38,390 nucleotides of DNA from Acidimicrobiales bacterium (GTDB lineage Bacteria; Actinomycetota; Acidimicrobiia; Acidimicrobiales; Acidimicrobilacustridaceae). The notes below the pieces were generated by a model. It had not been told where the DNA came from. It made no database searches and saw only the letters and a program-made list of their open reading frames with translations. Where the stretch lies: assembly GCA_030830565.1 (NCBI GenBank), contig JAURMR010000009.1:1-38390 (forward strand). The letters are read 5' to 3'. Position 1 is the stretch's first letter; the number at the start of each line of letters is the position of its first letter. The translations under genes were made by a program, and so were the position numbers. Below, piece after piece: positions 1 to 8,155 of the stretch.

Positions 1-333
1 CTTCGCAAACTTCCCGAGTGGACAACCGTGCAGCGCTATCCAAGCGGCTTCCGATTCCCCAACGGCGAGTCCTTCGCAGAGATGCAGACGCGCATGGTCG
101 GCGCAATCGATTCACTGGTCGCGAAACATCCTGGCCAAACAATCGTTGCGGTCTCACATGCCGATCCCATCAAAGCAGCGATCGCTCAAGCACTTGGCAC
201 ACACCTTGATCTGTTTCAGCGCATCGTCGTGTCGCCATGTTCGATTTCCGCGATTCTCTACTCACCTTCAGGGCCTGCCGTCCTTACCGTGAACTCCACC
301 GGCGATGACCTTTCGAAATTAGGGATCTCGTGA
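1..333 (+). CDS. Histidine phosphatase, MSMEG_4193-like (5' truncated by window edge)
   Basis: This is the C-terminal part of a phosphoglycerate-mutase-like histidine phosphatase; the reading frame is open from base 1, so the N-terminal RHG catalytic motif lies outside the window. The visible part has the PNGES segment, the second-histidine motif VSHADPIKAAIAQALG and the block HLDLFQRIVVSPCSIS, which is typical of the actinobacterial MSMEG_4193 subfamily (TIGR03848). The substrate of this subfamily is not established. The stop codon overlaps the GTG start of the next gene by 4 nt (GTGA), so the two are probably translationally coupled. In mycobacteria the same three genes sit together near mshC. 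Family assignment is firm; the exact role is unknown. Confidence 0.85.
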   Translation, partial: LRKLPEWTTVQRYPSGFRFPNGESFAEMQTRMVGAIDSLVAKHPGQTIVAVSHADPIKAAIAQALGTHLDLFQRIVVSPCSISAILYSPSGPAVLTVNSTGDDLSKLGIS

Positions 334-848
334 GCGAATCCTGGGAGTTCATGGATCCCGACGCCGTTGTACCCGGCGCATTCGGAGAACCGGGCCGACG
401 TACGTTCTTCATTCAAGCCAGCGACGCCGGACGCAGCGTCTCGTTCAAACTCGAAAAGCAACAAGTCGCCGCTTTGTGCGAATACCTCGACGGCATCCTC
501 ACCGACCTACCCGCAATTCACCCGGGGCAATTTGTTGCGCCCACCTCGGCCAACCCTCCGATCGAGACGGAGTGGACCGTTGGTGGGCTCGCTGTGGCCT
601 ACGAAGAAGACGACGACCGACTCGTAATCGTTGCCGAAGAGCTCCCCGACTTCGACGATCTCCCCGAAGAATCCTTTGATGAAGAGTTCGGATTCGATCC
701 CGCAACTGCGCGCTTTCGACTTACCCGAGCGCAGGTTGCCGCTTTTATCGCTGTTGGCAATGACCTTGTTCGGGCCGGACGCCCCGCATGCCGACTGTGC
801 GGACGTCCTATGGATCCGGGTGGCCACCCATGCCCGCGCCTGAACTAA
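330..848 (+). CDS. DUF3090 family protein
   Basis: A 172-residue protein of the actinobacterial DUF3090 family (TIGR03847). The N-terminal part has the family pattern FEDPDAV-like (here FMDPDAVVPGAFGEPGRRTF) followed by FIQA. The C-terminal tail is a small putative zinc knuckle, CRLCGRPMDPGGHPC, with Cys-x2-Cys and His-x-Cys ligands. No enzymatic motif is visible and the function of the family is unknown. It starts at GTG inside the stop of the phosphatase gene and overlaps the following SCO1664-like gene by 19 nt, forming a tight three-gene unit that is conserved across Actinomycetota. The acidic middle (about residues 90-125) is probably a variable linker. Confidence 0.88.
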   Translation: MSESWEFMDPDAVVPGAFGEPGRRTFFIQASDAGRSVSFKLEKQQVAALCEYLDGILTDLPAIHPGQFVAPTSANPPIETEWTVGGLAVAYEEDDDRLVIVAEELPDFDDLPEESFDEEFGFDPATARFRLTRAQVAAFIAVGNDLVRAGRPACRLCGRPMDPGGHPCPRLN

Positions 849-1561
849 CCCCAACGAGCAGCGGCCACAGCGTTGAGGCCATCATCACAAACGGTGAGAT
901 TGAACTCATCGGCCGAATGCCATGGAGTTCCAATGCAACATTTCTTGCCGAAGCCTCGTTGGACGGCGAATCAACACGTGTGATTTACAAGCCGCATATC
1001 GGTGAACGTCCCCTCTGGGACTTCCCTGATGGACTCTGGAAACGCGAAGTCGCTGCTTTCGAGCTCAGTCACGCACTCGGCTGGGAAGTAGTTCCCTTCA
1101 CCGTTTCACGCGACGACGCACCACATGGCACCGGCTCTGTCCAACGATTCATCGACGCCGACTTTGAGCAGCACTACTTCACGATGCTCGAAGACGAAGA
1201 CACTCACGATCAATTACAGCGAATGGCGGTGTTCGATTTTGTTTGCAACAACACTGACCGCAAGGGCGGACATTGCCTGATCGATGCCGATGGCCATATT
1301 TGGGGCATCGACAATGGGTTGTCGTTCCACGCTGAATTCAAACTTCGGACCGTGATTTGGGATTTCGGCGGCGAGGACATCGCCGACAACCTTTTGGCCG
1401 ACCTCCAAACACTCGTCGATGCCGGTATTCCGCCGACAGTCGCAGCTCTACTCGGTACGTTTGAACAAGACGCGGTACTCGCTCGAGCTCGAGCACTCGT
1501 TCGCGAAGGTGTTCTTCCAATCGATGAAAGCGGCCACCGTTATCCGTGGCCATTGATCTAG
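830..1561 (+). CDS. SCO1664-like protein (TIGR03843, PI3/PI4-kinase-like fold)
   Basis: A 243-residue member of the conserved actinobacterial SCO1664 family. The sequence has kinase-like features: YKPHIGERPLWDFPDGLWKRE near the N-terminus (possible nucleotide-binding lysine), then the catalytic-loop-like FDFVCNNTDRKGGHCL and the metal-binding-like WGIDNGLSFH. The family is distantly related to PI3/PI4 kinases, but no substrate is known. The ATG at 830 was preferred over an in-frame ATG at 788 because the upstream extension is encoded entirely within the DUF3090 zinc-knuckle region and is not family-like. It is the third member of the phosphatase/DUF3090/SCO1664 cluster and converges with the DUF2231 gene 6 nt downstream. 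Confidence 0.85.
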   Translation: MPAPELTPTSSGHSVEAIITNGEIELIGRMPWSSNATFLAEASLDGESTRVIYKPHIGERPLWDFPDGLWKREVAAFELSHALGWEVVPFTVSRDDAPHGTGSVQRFIDADFEQHYFTMLEDEDTHDQLQRMAVFDFVCNNTDRKGGHCLIDADGHIWGIDNGLSFHAEFKLRTVIWDFGGEDIADNLLADLQTLVDAGIPPTVAALLGTFEQDAVLARARALVREGVLPIDESGHRYPWPLI

Positions 1562-1567
1562 ACGCGT

Positions 1568-2101
1568 TCAGTCGCCGCTATAGGGAACCGTCGGCGCGAC
1601 GTCTTTATTCTCCCACGTGGCCTTTGCTCCGCTGTGGCCAACATTGATCACGAGCACCGTTCCGAAAATGCAGAGCACAACCGCAAACACACCAATCAGT
1701 GTTCGAAGTGGACGGGTGATCGAAAGTTCTGGGAGACCACGCTTGGCACGTTCTTTTACGAATTGATCAAAAATCATGAGCGTGCATGCGCTTGCGCCAA
1801 CCAGGAATGCGCCGATGACTCCCCAGTCGCCCATCTCGGCATGGGAATTCACCGCAGCAGTGACACGCACAGTTTCAATGAGTGCTTCGCCACTTTCCTT
1901 CGCAATAAACGCAAAGAAGAAACCGACGACCCCAAGCCCGGCAGTGATCCAACCAATGCGATTTCGGGCGGCAGGCCAGAACGCGATCACGATCGTTCCG
2001 AGTGCAGCGAGCGGCACCAAAACAACCGCAGCGTGCACCAATAACGGATGACCAGGTAAGCCGAAGATTGAATCGAAGAGTGCGAACACGGCGAGCTCCA
2101 T
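1568..2101 (-). CDS. DUF2231 integral membrane protein
   Basis: A 177-residue membrane protein with four predicted hydrophobic segments (about residues 22-42, 50-66, 94-112 and 133-153). The N-terminal motif [19 protein letters not shown] is the signature of DUF2231 (GHPLxVHfPva). Conserved histidines in such proteins suggest a redox or heme-associated role, but no function is established. It is read from an ATG at 2101 and runs on the minus strand, downstream of etfA and separated from it by a strong hairpin, so it is probably transcribed separately. It converges with the SCO1664-like gene. Confidence 0.8.
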   Translation of the reverse strand: MELAVFALFDSIFGLPGHPLLVHAAVVLVPLAALGTIVIAFWPAARNRIGWITAGLGVVGFFFAFIAKESGEALIETVRVTAAVNSHAEMGDWGVIGAFLVGASACTLMIFDQFVKERAKRGLPELSITRPLRTLIGVFAVVLCIFGTVLVINVGHSGAKATWENKDVAPTVPYSGD

Positions 2102-2146
2102 CGGTGGCGGGCGCTCAGTCTGTCAGGCCAAAGTGTTGCAAAACGA

Positions 2147-2177
2147 CGAACGCCCCGACCATTGGCCGGGGCGTTCG
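2147..2177 (-). terminator. Hairpin terminator after etfA
   Basis: A perfect 11-bp stem (CGAACGCCCCG at 2147-2157 with CGGGGCGTTCG at 2167-2177) closes a 9-nt loop. On the minus strand it is followed by the moderately T-rich stretch CGTTTTGCAACACTTT. It lies 19 nt past the etfA stop and before the DUF2231 start, which fits a Rho-independent terminator for the etfBA operon. Confidence 0.75.
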
Positions 2178-2196
2178 AACACTTCAGTGCGACAAA

Positions 2197-3165
2197 TCAG
2201 CGAGCCTTAAGAGCCTCGATGACCTGCGGCAGAACCTTGTGCACATCACCAACGATGCCGAGATCGCTGACCGCAAAGATCGGCGCTTCAGCGTCTTTGT
2301 TGATGGCAATGATGTTCTTCGAGCCCTTCATGCCGACCATGTGCTGCGTCGCACCGGAAATGCCGGCAGCGAGGTACACGGTGGGCTTAACGACCTTGCC
2401 GGTCTGTCCGACCTGGTAGCTGTACGGAACCCAGCCAGCATCGACGATGGCGCGGGATGCACCCGGGGCACCGTTGAGGAGCTTGGCCAGTTCCTCAACG
2501 AGGGCGAAGCTGTCCTGTTCGCCAAGACCACGACCACCGGAAACCACGATCGCGGCTTCGTCGAGTGATGGACCTTCACGCTCTTCAACGTGACGGTTGA
2601 CGATCTTTGCACCAGCGCTCTTGCCGCCGTCGGGAACCGCAATGGTCTCGACCGCAGCAGCGCCGCCACCGGCGGATTCAGCAACGAAAGACTTCGGACG
2701 CACGAGCACCAAGTGTGGGCCAGCGGCTGTGAAGGTGGTCTTCACATCGGTGGAACCACCGAACACCGGCTCGGTGGTGACGAGGTTGGACCCGTCGACC
2801 TCAAGGTCGGTGTTGTTGGTGATGACGGTGCGATCGAGCTTGGCCGAAAGACGACCGGCGATGTCACGACCGACATAGGAAGTTGCCGCGATGATCGCGT
2901 CGGGAGCGTTGCCGCCCTCGACGAGAGCAGCGATAGCACCCGACACCGGAACGCCCGGAAGGGCACCAGCAAGATCGCCGGTTGTGTACACCTTCGACGC
3001 ACCGAACTCGCCGAGTTGGCCTGCAATCGCGTCGGCGTCGCCACCGGCGTAAATCGCTTCGACCGTGTCGGCCAGCGAACGGGCCTTGGTGAGTAGTTCG
3101 AGTGTTGTTGTGGTGACTTTGCCGTCAGTTGCTTCGGCAAGAACCCAAATCTTTGAAAGAGCCAT
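2197..3165 (-). CDS. etfA: Electron transfer flavoprotein, alpha subunit
   Basis: EtfA is the FAD-carrying subunit of the heterodimeric flavoprotein that collects electrons from acyl-CoA dehydrogenases and passes them to the quinone pool through ETF dehydrogenase. The protein is 322 residues, a normal length. The C-terminal FAD-binding domain is clear: [15 protein letters not shown], then [32 protein letters not shown] and [21 protein letters not shown]. The ATG at 3165 was chosen because AGGAGG sits 8 nt upstream on the minus strand; an in-frame TTG two codons earlier is less likely. It follows etfB with a 12-nt gap. An acyl-CoA dehydrogenase at 34087 is a plausible electron donor. Confidence 0.96.
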   Translation of the reverse strand: MALSKIWVLAEATDGKVTTTTLELLTKARSLADTVEAIYAGGDADAIAGQLGEFGASKVYTTGDLAGALPGVPVSGAIAALVEGGNAPDAIIAATSYVGRDIAGRLSAKLDRTVITNNTDLEVDGSNLVTTEPVFGGSTDVKTTFTAAGPHLVLVRPKSFVAESAGGGAAAVETIAVPDGGKSAGAKIVNRHVEEREGPSLDEAAIVVSGGRGLGEQDSFALVEELAKLLNGAPGASRAIVDAGWVPYSYQVGQTGKVVKPTVYLAAGISGATQHMVGMKGSKNIIAINKDAEAPIFAVSDLGIVGDVHKVLPQVIEALKAR

Positions 3166-3177
3166 GATCAATTCCTC

Positions 3178-3960
3178 CTAGAGAACCTTGAGGTCGTCGA
3201 GGAAGGCGACGATCTTCTCGGCCGCGGTGCCATCGTCTTCGAAGACCTCACCGGCCTCGCGAGCGGGAGCTTCCGCAATGGACACGATCTGCTGACCGGC
3301 ACCGGCCCAACCGACCTGACTGGCATCGAGACCAAGGTCGGCAACGGTGAGCGTGTCGACCGGCTTGGACTTGGCCGCCATGATTCCCTTGAATGACGGG
3401 TAACGAGGTTCAACAACACCTGCGGTCACCGAGACAAGAGCGGGAAGCGGACATTCAACATCGTCGAAACCAGCTTCGGTCTGACGCTGAATCTTGACGA
3501 TGCTTCCTTCGATGCTGATCGACTTTGCGAAGGTCACTGACGGAAGGTCGAGCAAACCAGCGATCTGCTCGGGAACCGTTCCGGTGTAGCCATCACTTGA
3601 TTCGGTCGCGGTGAGAACCAGATCTGCACCTTCGACACGTTCGATGGCCTTTGCGAGAACCTTCGCCGTTCCGAGTGCATCGCTACCGGCGAGTGCATCG
3701 TCACTGACGAGAATTGCCTTCGCCGCGCCCATGGCAAGTGCGGTGCGAAGACCAGACACTTCACCATTTGGTGCCATCGAGACGAGCGTGACTTCACCGC
3801 CACCGGCAGTGGTCACAAGCTGCAGCGCCATCTCAACACCGTACGAATCAGATTCGTCGAGGATGAGCTTGCCGTCTCGCTTCAGAGTTTTAGTAGTGGG
3901 ATCCAACGCACCAGGATCAGCCGGGTCCGGGATCTGCTTGACACAAACGACAACGTTCAT
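3178..3960 (-). CDS. etfB: Electron transfer flavoprotein, beta subunit
   Basis: EtfB pairs with EtfA and normally carries AMP structurally. The 260-residue protein begins MNVVVCVKQIPDPADP, the classic EtfB N-terminus, and contains the nucleotide-contact segment TATESSDGYTGTVPEQIAGL and the later FDDVECPLPALVSVTAGV. The ATG at 3960 was preferred over an upstream in-frame start at 4002, which would add 14 non-homologous residues; an AGGA lies about 8 nt upstream. It is the first gene of etfBA. The 110-bp gap to the divergent lipid kinase must hold promoters for both. Confidence 0.96.
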   Translation of the reverse strand: MNVVVCVKQIPDPADPGALDPTTKTLKRDGKLILDESDSYGVEMALQLVTTAGGGEVTLVSMAPNGEVSGLRTALAMGAAKAILVSDDALAGSDALGTAKVLAKAIERVEGADLVLTATESSDGYTGTVPEQIAGLLDLPSVTFAKSISIEGSIVKIQRQTEAGFDDVECPLPALVSVTAGVVEPRYPSFKGIMAAKSKPVDTLTVADLGLDASQVGWAGAGQQIVSIAEAPAREAGEVFEDDGTAAEKIVAFLDDLKVL

Positions 3961-4054
3961 GAGCCGAATCCTGCCCGCAGAATGGGGTCGAGGCCAAATC
4001 ACACGGAGACAATTTTCGGGCGGTGCCGCCGAGACGTCACCTTTGGGGCTCCGC

Positions 4055-4060
4055 TACGGT
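4055..4060 (+). promoter_or_regulatory. Probable -10 box (TACGGT) of the lipid kinase gene
   Basis: TACGGT matches the actinobacterial TANNNT -10 consensus and ends 10 nt before the GTG start at 4071. No Shine-Dalgarno sequence is visible, so the transcript would have a very short leader. The assignment rests on position and consensus only. Confidence 0.45.
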
Positions 4061-4070
4061 CCCAGTCCTT

Positions 4071-5000
4071 GTGAAGATCCACCTGATCGTCAACCCATCG
4101 GCCTCTTCGGTCACCGCCCGGGGACGGGTCGTGATCACGAAAGCCCTTGCTGCCGACCACCAGGTCACCGTTTCGGAGACCGCCCGCCGGGGCCACGCTG
4201 CGCGCCTCGCCGCAGCCGCAGCCGCCGACGGAGCCGATGTCGTCGTTGTGCTCGGTGGGGATGGAACCCTGAACGAAGCCGCCAATGGTCTTGCCGGAAC
4301 GACCACGGCACTCGCCGCTGTTCCCGGAGGCTCGACCAACGTCTTTGCCCGAACGCTTGGACTTCCCGACGATCCTATTGAAGCCACTGGCGCGCTCCTT
4401 GATGCGCTTGCCTACGACTCAATCCAGCGCATCGGACTCGGATCTGTCAATGACCGCTATTTCCTCTTCCACGTCGGCATTGGTTTCGACGCTGCTGTTG
4501 TTGCCGAAGTTGAACGACGCGGTTCACTCAAGCGTTGGGCTAACCACGCACTCTTTGGTTGGGCTGCTTTTGATACGTGGCTGCGCAAATACGATCGCAA
4601 GCGTGCGCACTTCAGCGTGCATGTCGATGGTCAATCAACTGTCGATGACGGGATGTTCACCGTCTGCCTCAACACTGACCCCTATACGTTCATTGGTACG
4701 CGTCCGTTCACAATCGCTCCTGAAGCATCGCTTGACCGACCTTTAAGCATCGTCACTCTTCGGACACTCGACGCCGTTCCACTTCTTCGTATCTTGTCTT
4801 CGGCACTTGGTTCAGGTCGTCAACTGCGCAACAACAGAAACGTTTCATTCCACACCGATGTCACCCATGTTGTGATCAACGGTTACGGACCAATCCCACA
4901 CCAGGTCGACGGTGATTATCTCGGCGACGTTGAACACCTTGAACTGCGTTACGAACCCGACGTGTTGTCGCTCGTTGTTCCGCGCGTTAGTTCTCGTTAA
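4071..5000 (+). CDS. Diacylglycerol kinase / lipid kinase family protein
   Basis: A 309-residue DagK/YegS-type lipid kinase, probably phosphorylating diacylglycerol or a related membrane lipid at the cytoplasmic face. The catalytic-domain signature VVVLGGDGTLNEAANGL is at about residues 60-76, followed by AAVPGGSTNVFARTLGLP, both diagnostic for this family. The C-terminal beta-sandwich half includes HQVDGDYLG. The GTG at 4071 gives MKIHLIVNPSASS, the expected N-terminal strand; an upstream GTG at 4023 would add 16 residues with no homology. Its 3' end overlaps the convergent glycerophosphodiesterase gene by 14 nt, and both act on glycerolipids. Confidence 0.92.
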   Translation: MKIHLIVNPSASSVTARGRVVITKALAADHQVTVSETARRGHAARLAAAAAADGADVVVVLGGDGTLNEAANGLAGTTTALAAVPGGSTNVFARTLGLPDDPIEATGALLDALAYDSIQRIGLGSVNDRYFLFHVGIGFDAAVVAEVERRGSLKRWANHALFGWAAFDTWLRKYDRKRAHFSVHVDGQSTVDDGMFTVCLNTDPYTFIGTRPFTIAPEASLDRPLSIVTLRTLDAVPLLRILSSALGSGRQLRNNRNVSFHTDVTHVVINGYGPIPHQVDGDYLGDVEHLELRYEPDVLSLVVPRVSSR

Positions 5001-5667
5001 GAACGTCACGGCAACGACGCGGCACATTGGTGATGATCGCGTCGACTCCGAATCCTTGGAGTGCGAGCATCCGATCGGGATCATCAACGGTCCAAACATT
5101 TACGGCGACGCCAAGAGAATGTGCGCGTTCAACAAATGCTTGGTCGACAGTTCCGTGCCATGGATTCACAGCTGCATGACCATCCTTGGCCGCCCGATCG
5201 AGATCGGCATTGAGACTGCCGCCGTCAGCGTTGAGTAACCCCGTAGGAATCGACGGAGCAAGTCCACGCACATGATCAACGATGTCGTGATCGAACGATG
5301 TAACGAGAAACTCGCGTGTATCGCCATACGAGAGCAGAAGCTCGACCACGCATTCAATGAGTTGTGGTCGAAGTTCGGCGACACCATCGGGCTTGATCTC
5401 GACGTTTACGGCCAATGGGGCGCAGGCGACAAGGGCCTCCTGCAGCGTCGGAATCGAAACCGGCAACTCCTCCCGAGAGAGCTCTCCTAGAACCCGACCA
5501 TCGGCCAGAACGGGATCGTGATGGACAACCATTTCGCCGTCAGCGGTGAGGTGGACATCAAGTTCAACCCAATCAGCACCCTCGATGAGCGCTTCGACGA
5601 ATGCGTCGACCGTATTTCCAGGCGGACACGCTGCAGACGCTCCCCGATGTGCCACAACCTGCGTCAT
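4987..5667 (-). CDS. Glycerophosphodiester phosphodiesterase
   Basis: A 226-residue GDPD/UgpQ-type enzyme that hydrolyses glycerophosphodiesters to glycerol-3-phosphate and an alcohol. The catalytic residues of the TIM-barrel family are visible: His7-Arg8 in VAHRGAS, Glu35 and Asp37 in WVELDVHLTADGEMVVHHDP, the second catalytic histidine in that same motif, and EIKP later. The end of the barrel has VNVWTVDDPDRM and DAIITNVP. There is no signal peptide, so it is probably cytoplasmic. It reads towards the lipid kinase gene and overlaps its stop by 14 nt. Confidence 0.93.
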   Translation of the reverse strand: MTQVVAHRGASAACPPGNTVDAFVEALIEGADWVELDVHLTADGEMVVHHDPVLADGRVLGELSREELPVSIPTLQEALVACAPLAVNVEIKPDGVAELRPQLIECVVELLLSYGDTREFLVTSFDHDIVDHVRGLAPSIPTGLLNADGGSLNADLDRAAKDGHAAVNPWHGTVDQAFVERAHSLGVAVNVWTVDDPDRMLALQGFGVDAIITNVPRRCRDVLNEN

Positions 5668-5909
5668 TTGCCCACCGTATGCCTTTGAGAGGTCTGGTTT
5701 TTGTCAAACGCCATCTTTGTAGTTTCAGTGTCTTTTGTCACATGCAGGGAACAAGAATCAAACCCACCGCGGCATCGCAGACGCTGAGCTCAGCATTTGC
5801 AAAAAACCCTTGCGCGTGCTGTACGCCACAAGTACGTTCTCGCCCCTCAGCCACACGCGTCCGGGTCCGTTCGAATCACTTCTCGATTCACACGGTGCGG
5901 AGAGGTGGC
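5668..5909. other. Divergent intergenic region upstream of whiB
   Basis: This 242-bp stretch separates the divergent GDPD and whiB genes and is the longest gap in the window. No ORF with coding character was seen. It must contain promoters in both directions. A possible whiB promoter is TTGCGC near 5814 with AAGTAC about 17 nt downstream, but neither box is a strong consensus. The length fits the long regulatory leaders that are common upstream of whiB genes. Confidence 0.5.
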
Positions 5910-6269
5910 ATGAACACACATCCCACGGATCGGCCGGAAAACCGCTTCGTGACCCCTGATCCTGGAGGAACCGTGGCCCTGACCGCGCCCCATTCAATGA
6001 CCCTGAACGCAATCGCCGACGATTGGCGTGACCAGTCCGCATGCCGCGACACCGATCCCGATCTTTTCTTCCCGGTCGGGACCACTGGGCCGGCCATCGA
6101 GCAGATCGAAAACGCAAAGTCCGTTTGCACCGACTGCGAAGTTCGTCAGCCCTGCCTCGACTTCGCTCTTGCGACCAACCAAGACTCCGGTATCTGGGGT
6201 GGCACGTCGGAAGAAGAGCGTCGCAAGCTTCGCCGTCAGTGGCTCGCCGCTCGCCGCAAGGCCTCCTGA
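5910..6269 (+). CDS. whiB1: WhiB-family [4Fe-4S] transcriptional regulator, WhiB1-like
   Basis: A WhiB-like protein carrying a nitric-oxide- and oxygen-sensitive [4Fe-4S] cluster and acting with the principal sigma factor. With the 5910 start (119 residues) the four cluster cysteines are Cys45, Cys73, Cys76 and Cys82 (C-x27-C-x2-C-x5-C). The beta-turn GIWGG and the basic tail EEERRKLRRQWLAARRK are typical. ATG 5910 has a good GGAGAGG upstream. Alternatives are GTG 5973, preceded by GGAGGA, and ATG 5997, which would give about 90 residues, closer to mycobacterial WhiB1. The gene converges with a PdtaS-like kinase, as whiB1 and pdtaS (Rv3219/Rv3220c) do in Mycobacterium, which supports the WhiB1 assignment. 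Confidence 0.9.
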   Translation: MNTHPTDRPENRFVTPDPGGTVALTAPHSMTLNAIADDWRDQSACRDTDPDLFFPVGTTGPAIEQIENAKSVCTDCEVRQPCLDFALATNQDSGIWGGTSEEERRKLRRQWLAARRKAS

Positions 6270-6302
6270 CCCGTTCATTTCTCGAGTCTCCGACTCCTCG
6301 TG

Positions 6303-6326
6303 ACGACCTCCCTTCGGGGAGGTCGT
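6303..6326 (+). terminator. Rho-independent terminator after whiB
   Basis: A perfect 10-bp stem, ACGACCTCCC with GGGAGGTCGT, closed by a stable TTCG tetraloop, lies 33 nt after the whiB stop and is followed by TGTCGTTTT. It separates the convergent whiB and kinase genes. The T-tract is present only on the plus side, so it mainly serves whiB. Confidence 0.85.
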
Positions 6327-6361
6327 TGTCGTTTTGGGCAGAAGTCCGGTTTGAGGTCCGG

Positions 6362-7834
6362 CTAGCGGCGAACAGGAACCGAGATCCGGACAGCGGTACC
6401 TGGGCGGTCGCTCGTGCCTTCGCCGGCGGAGAACCCAATTGTTCCACCCAGTTCGGTGGTGACGAGCGTACGAACGATTGAGAGACCCAGTCCCGTGCTG
6501 TCATCAATCGTGAAGCCCGGAGCCGTACCTACGCCGTTATCAGTCACCGTCACCCGCAGCCGCGTGCCGGTGTTTTCAAGTTCGACCAACACGGTGGCGT
6601 CGTCGGTTGGCCCCGGCGGGAACGCGTGATCCACCACGTTCTGAAGGAGTTCGGTGAGCACGACGGCGAGAGGAGTTGCGACATCGGCAGGAAGGATGCC
6701 GGCATCGCCCACAACGGCGAATCGGATCGGACGATCTGGTGAGATCAATCCTTCTTCCACCATTCGCACCAGCGGGCGAACAATTTCGAGAAATGGAACG
6801 TCGTCGCCAATCGTGATTGACAACGTTTCATGTACAAGTGCGATCGAGCGAATTCGACGCACTGATTCCTCAACCGCGGCCTTTGCCTCGGGTGAGGACA
6901 ATCTCCGACCCTGCAAACGCAACAACGCAGAGATCGTTTGCAGATTGTTTTTTACACGGTGGTGAATTTCACGAATCGTTGCATCCTTCGACAACAACAT
7001 CAGGTCTCGTCGACGAAGTTCGGAAATGTCGCGCATGAGCACGAGAGCACCGGTCACGACCTCATCGGCCACGAGGGGAACGATGCGCAAAAGAATCGTG
7101 ACGTTCGGACCGCGCTCGATTTCTTCTGCAGCAGGCCGAGCAAGTGCAAACGCGGCGCGCACTGGTGAATCGGGAAGACCTAGTTCACCGAATCGTTCAC
7201 CTTCGGAGTTTGCGTGCACACCAATTCGATGCAGTGCAGAGATTGCGTTCGGTGACGCGAACTGCACACGTTGTTCGGCATCGAGCACCATCACGCCGTC
7301 GCCGACTCGCGGCATAACCACACCGCGTTCATCCTCGCCCGCGAATGGAAATCCGCCAGCGGCAATCATTTCTGCGAATCGATTGAACACACTTAGGTAG
7401 GTGCGCTCAAGAACACCGTCTTGACGACCGACATGCTCATTCGCGTCTTTGGTCAGCACTGCAATCGTGCGCCCGCCGAACGTGACTGGAATGCAGGTCT
7501 CACGAACCGGACCCTCAACCGCTCCGGGAGGAATCTCACCCTCGCAAACTTCGCCGGTTGTGAATGTTGCGTCGACAAGCGGTCGTTCCGCGGCGGTAAC
7601 AACCCGACCCACCCAGTCATTCGTGAAAAGTGTCTGACTCGTGGTCGGACGGATTTGTCCAAGGACAACCATTGACTGTTCGTCTGCGGCACTTCGGTCG
7701 CGACCGAACAACATGAGATCAGAGAAACTCAGGTCAGCAAGGAGTCCCCAGGTCCCGAGCAAACGCTGGAGGTGATCAGTCTCCGCCGGAGTGAGACGAC
7801 AACGTTCTTGAGCGAGCTCCGCCAGATTGGCCAT
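6362..7834 (-). CDS. pdtaS: PdtaS-like HisKA_2 sensor histidine kinase
   Basis: A 490-residue cytosolic sensor kinase. It has an N-terminal GAF-like H_kinase_N region (about residues 5-150), a PAS-like middle (about 175-270, with DGVMVLDAEQRVQFASPNA), then the HisKA_2 phosphoacceptor IREIHHRVKNNLQTISALLR (His291/His292). The ATPase domain has LLQNVVDHAFPPG, VTDNGVGTAPGF and STGLGLSIVRTL. No membrane segment is evident. In mycobacteria PdtaS phosphorylates PdtaR, an ANTAR antiterminator that binds RNA, and it has been linked to NO and copper sensing; no pdtaR is visible here. The convergent pairing with whiB matches Mycobacterium. DUF3107 lies 18 nt upstream. Confidence 0.9.
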   Translation of the reverse strand: MANLAELAQERCRLTPAETDHLQRLLGTWGLLADLSFSDLMLFGRDRSAADEQSMVVLGQIRPTTSQTLFTNDWVGRVVTAAERPLVDATFTTGEVCEGEIPPGAVEGPVRETCIPVTFGGRTIAVLTKDANEHVGRQDGVLERTYLSVFNRFAEMIAAGGFPFAGEDERGVVMPRVGDGVMVLDAEQRVQFASPNAISALHRIGVHANSEGERFGELGLPDSPVRAAFALARPAAEEIERGPNVTILLRIVPLVADEVVTGALVLMRDISELRRRDLMLLSKDATIREIHHRVKNNLQTISALLRLQGRRLSSPEAKAAVEESVRRIRSIALVHETLSITIGDDVPFLEIVRPLVRMVEEGLISPDRPIRFAVVGDAGILPADVATPLAVVLTELLQNVVDHAFPPGPTDDATVLVELENTGTRLRVTVTDNGVGTAPGFTIDDSTGLGLSIVRTLVTTELGGTIGFSAGEGTSDRPGTAVRISVPVRR

Positions 7835-7852
7835 TGGAGCGAGGCGACGGGA

Positions 7853-8089
7853 TCAGCCCGCGCCGAAACCGATCCGACGTTCGCTATCGGAAGTGCCCAA
7901 TTCGATATACGCGATCTTGGCGGAGGGAACCGCAATGTCACGGCCGTGACGATCGGTCAGCCAAAGAACGCTGGTGACATCGGCCAATGCGGCATCGATC
8001 GTCGCGCGCACGTCGGCACGGTCGACATTGGACGACATCTCGATTTCGATTTCTTTGGGTGTCTGTTGCACACCGATACGTACGTCCAC
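7853..8089 (-). CDS. DUF3107 family protein (TB9.4-like)
   Basis: A 78-residue protein of the actinobacterial DUF3107 family. The pattern MDVRIGVQQTPKEIEIE, then WLTDRHGRDIAVPSAKIAYIELG and the end RRIGFG match the family throughout its length. The function is unknown. It begins at GTG 8089 with AGGAGG a few nt upstream on the minus strand. It sits between the Mrp-like ATPase and the sensor kinase, all on the minus strand, and its short distance to the kinase (18 nt) suggests co-transcription. Confidence 0.88.
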   Translation of the reverse strand: MDVRIGVQQTPKEIEIEMSSNVDRADVRATIDAALADVTSVLWLTDRHGRDIAVPSAKIAYIELGTSDSERRIGFGAG

Positions 8090-8155
8090 GAAGTTCCTCC
8101 TGTACGAAACCGACCTGATGGCCGGCGCTTCATGCTAGGTCGCAGGACCGAGCCT

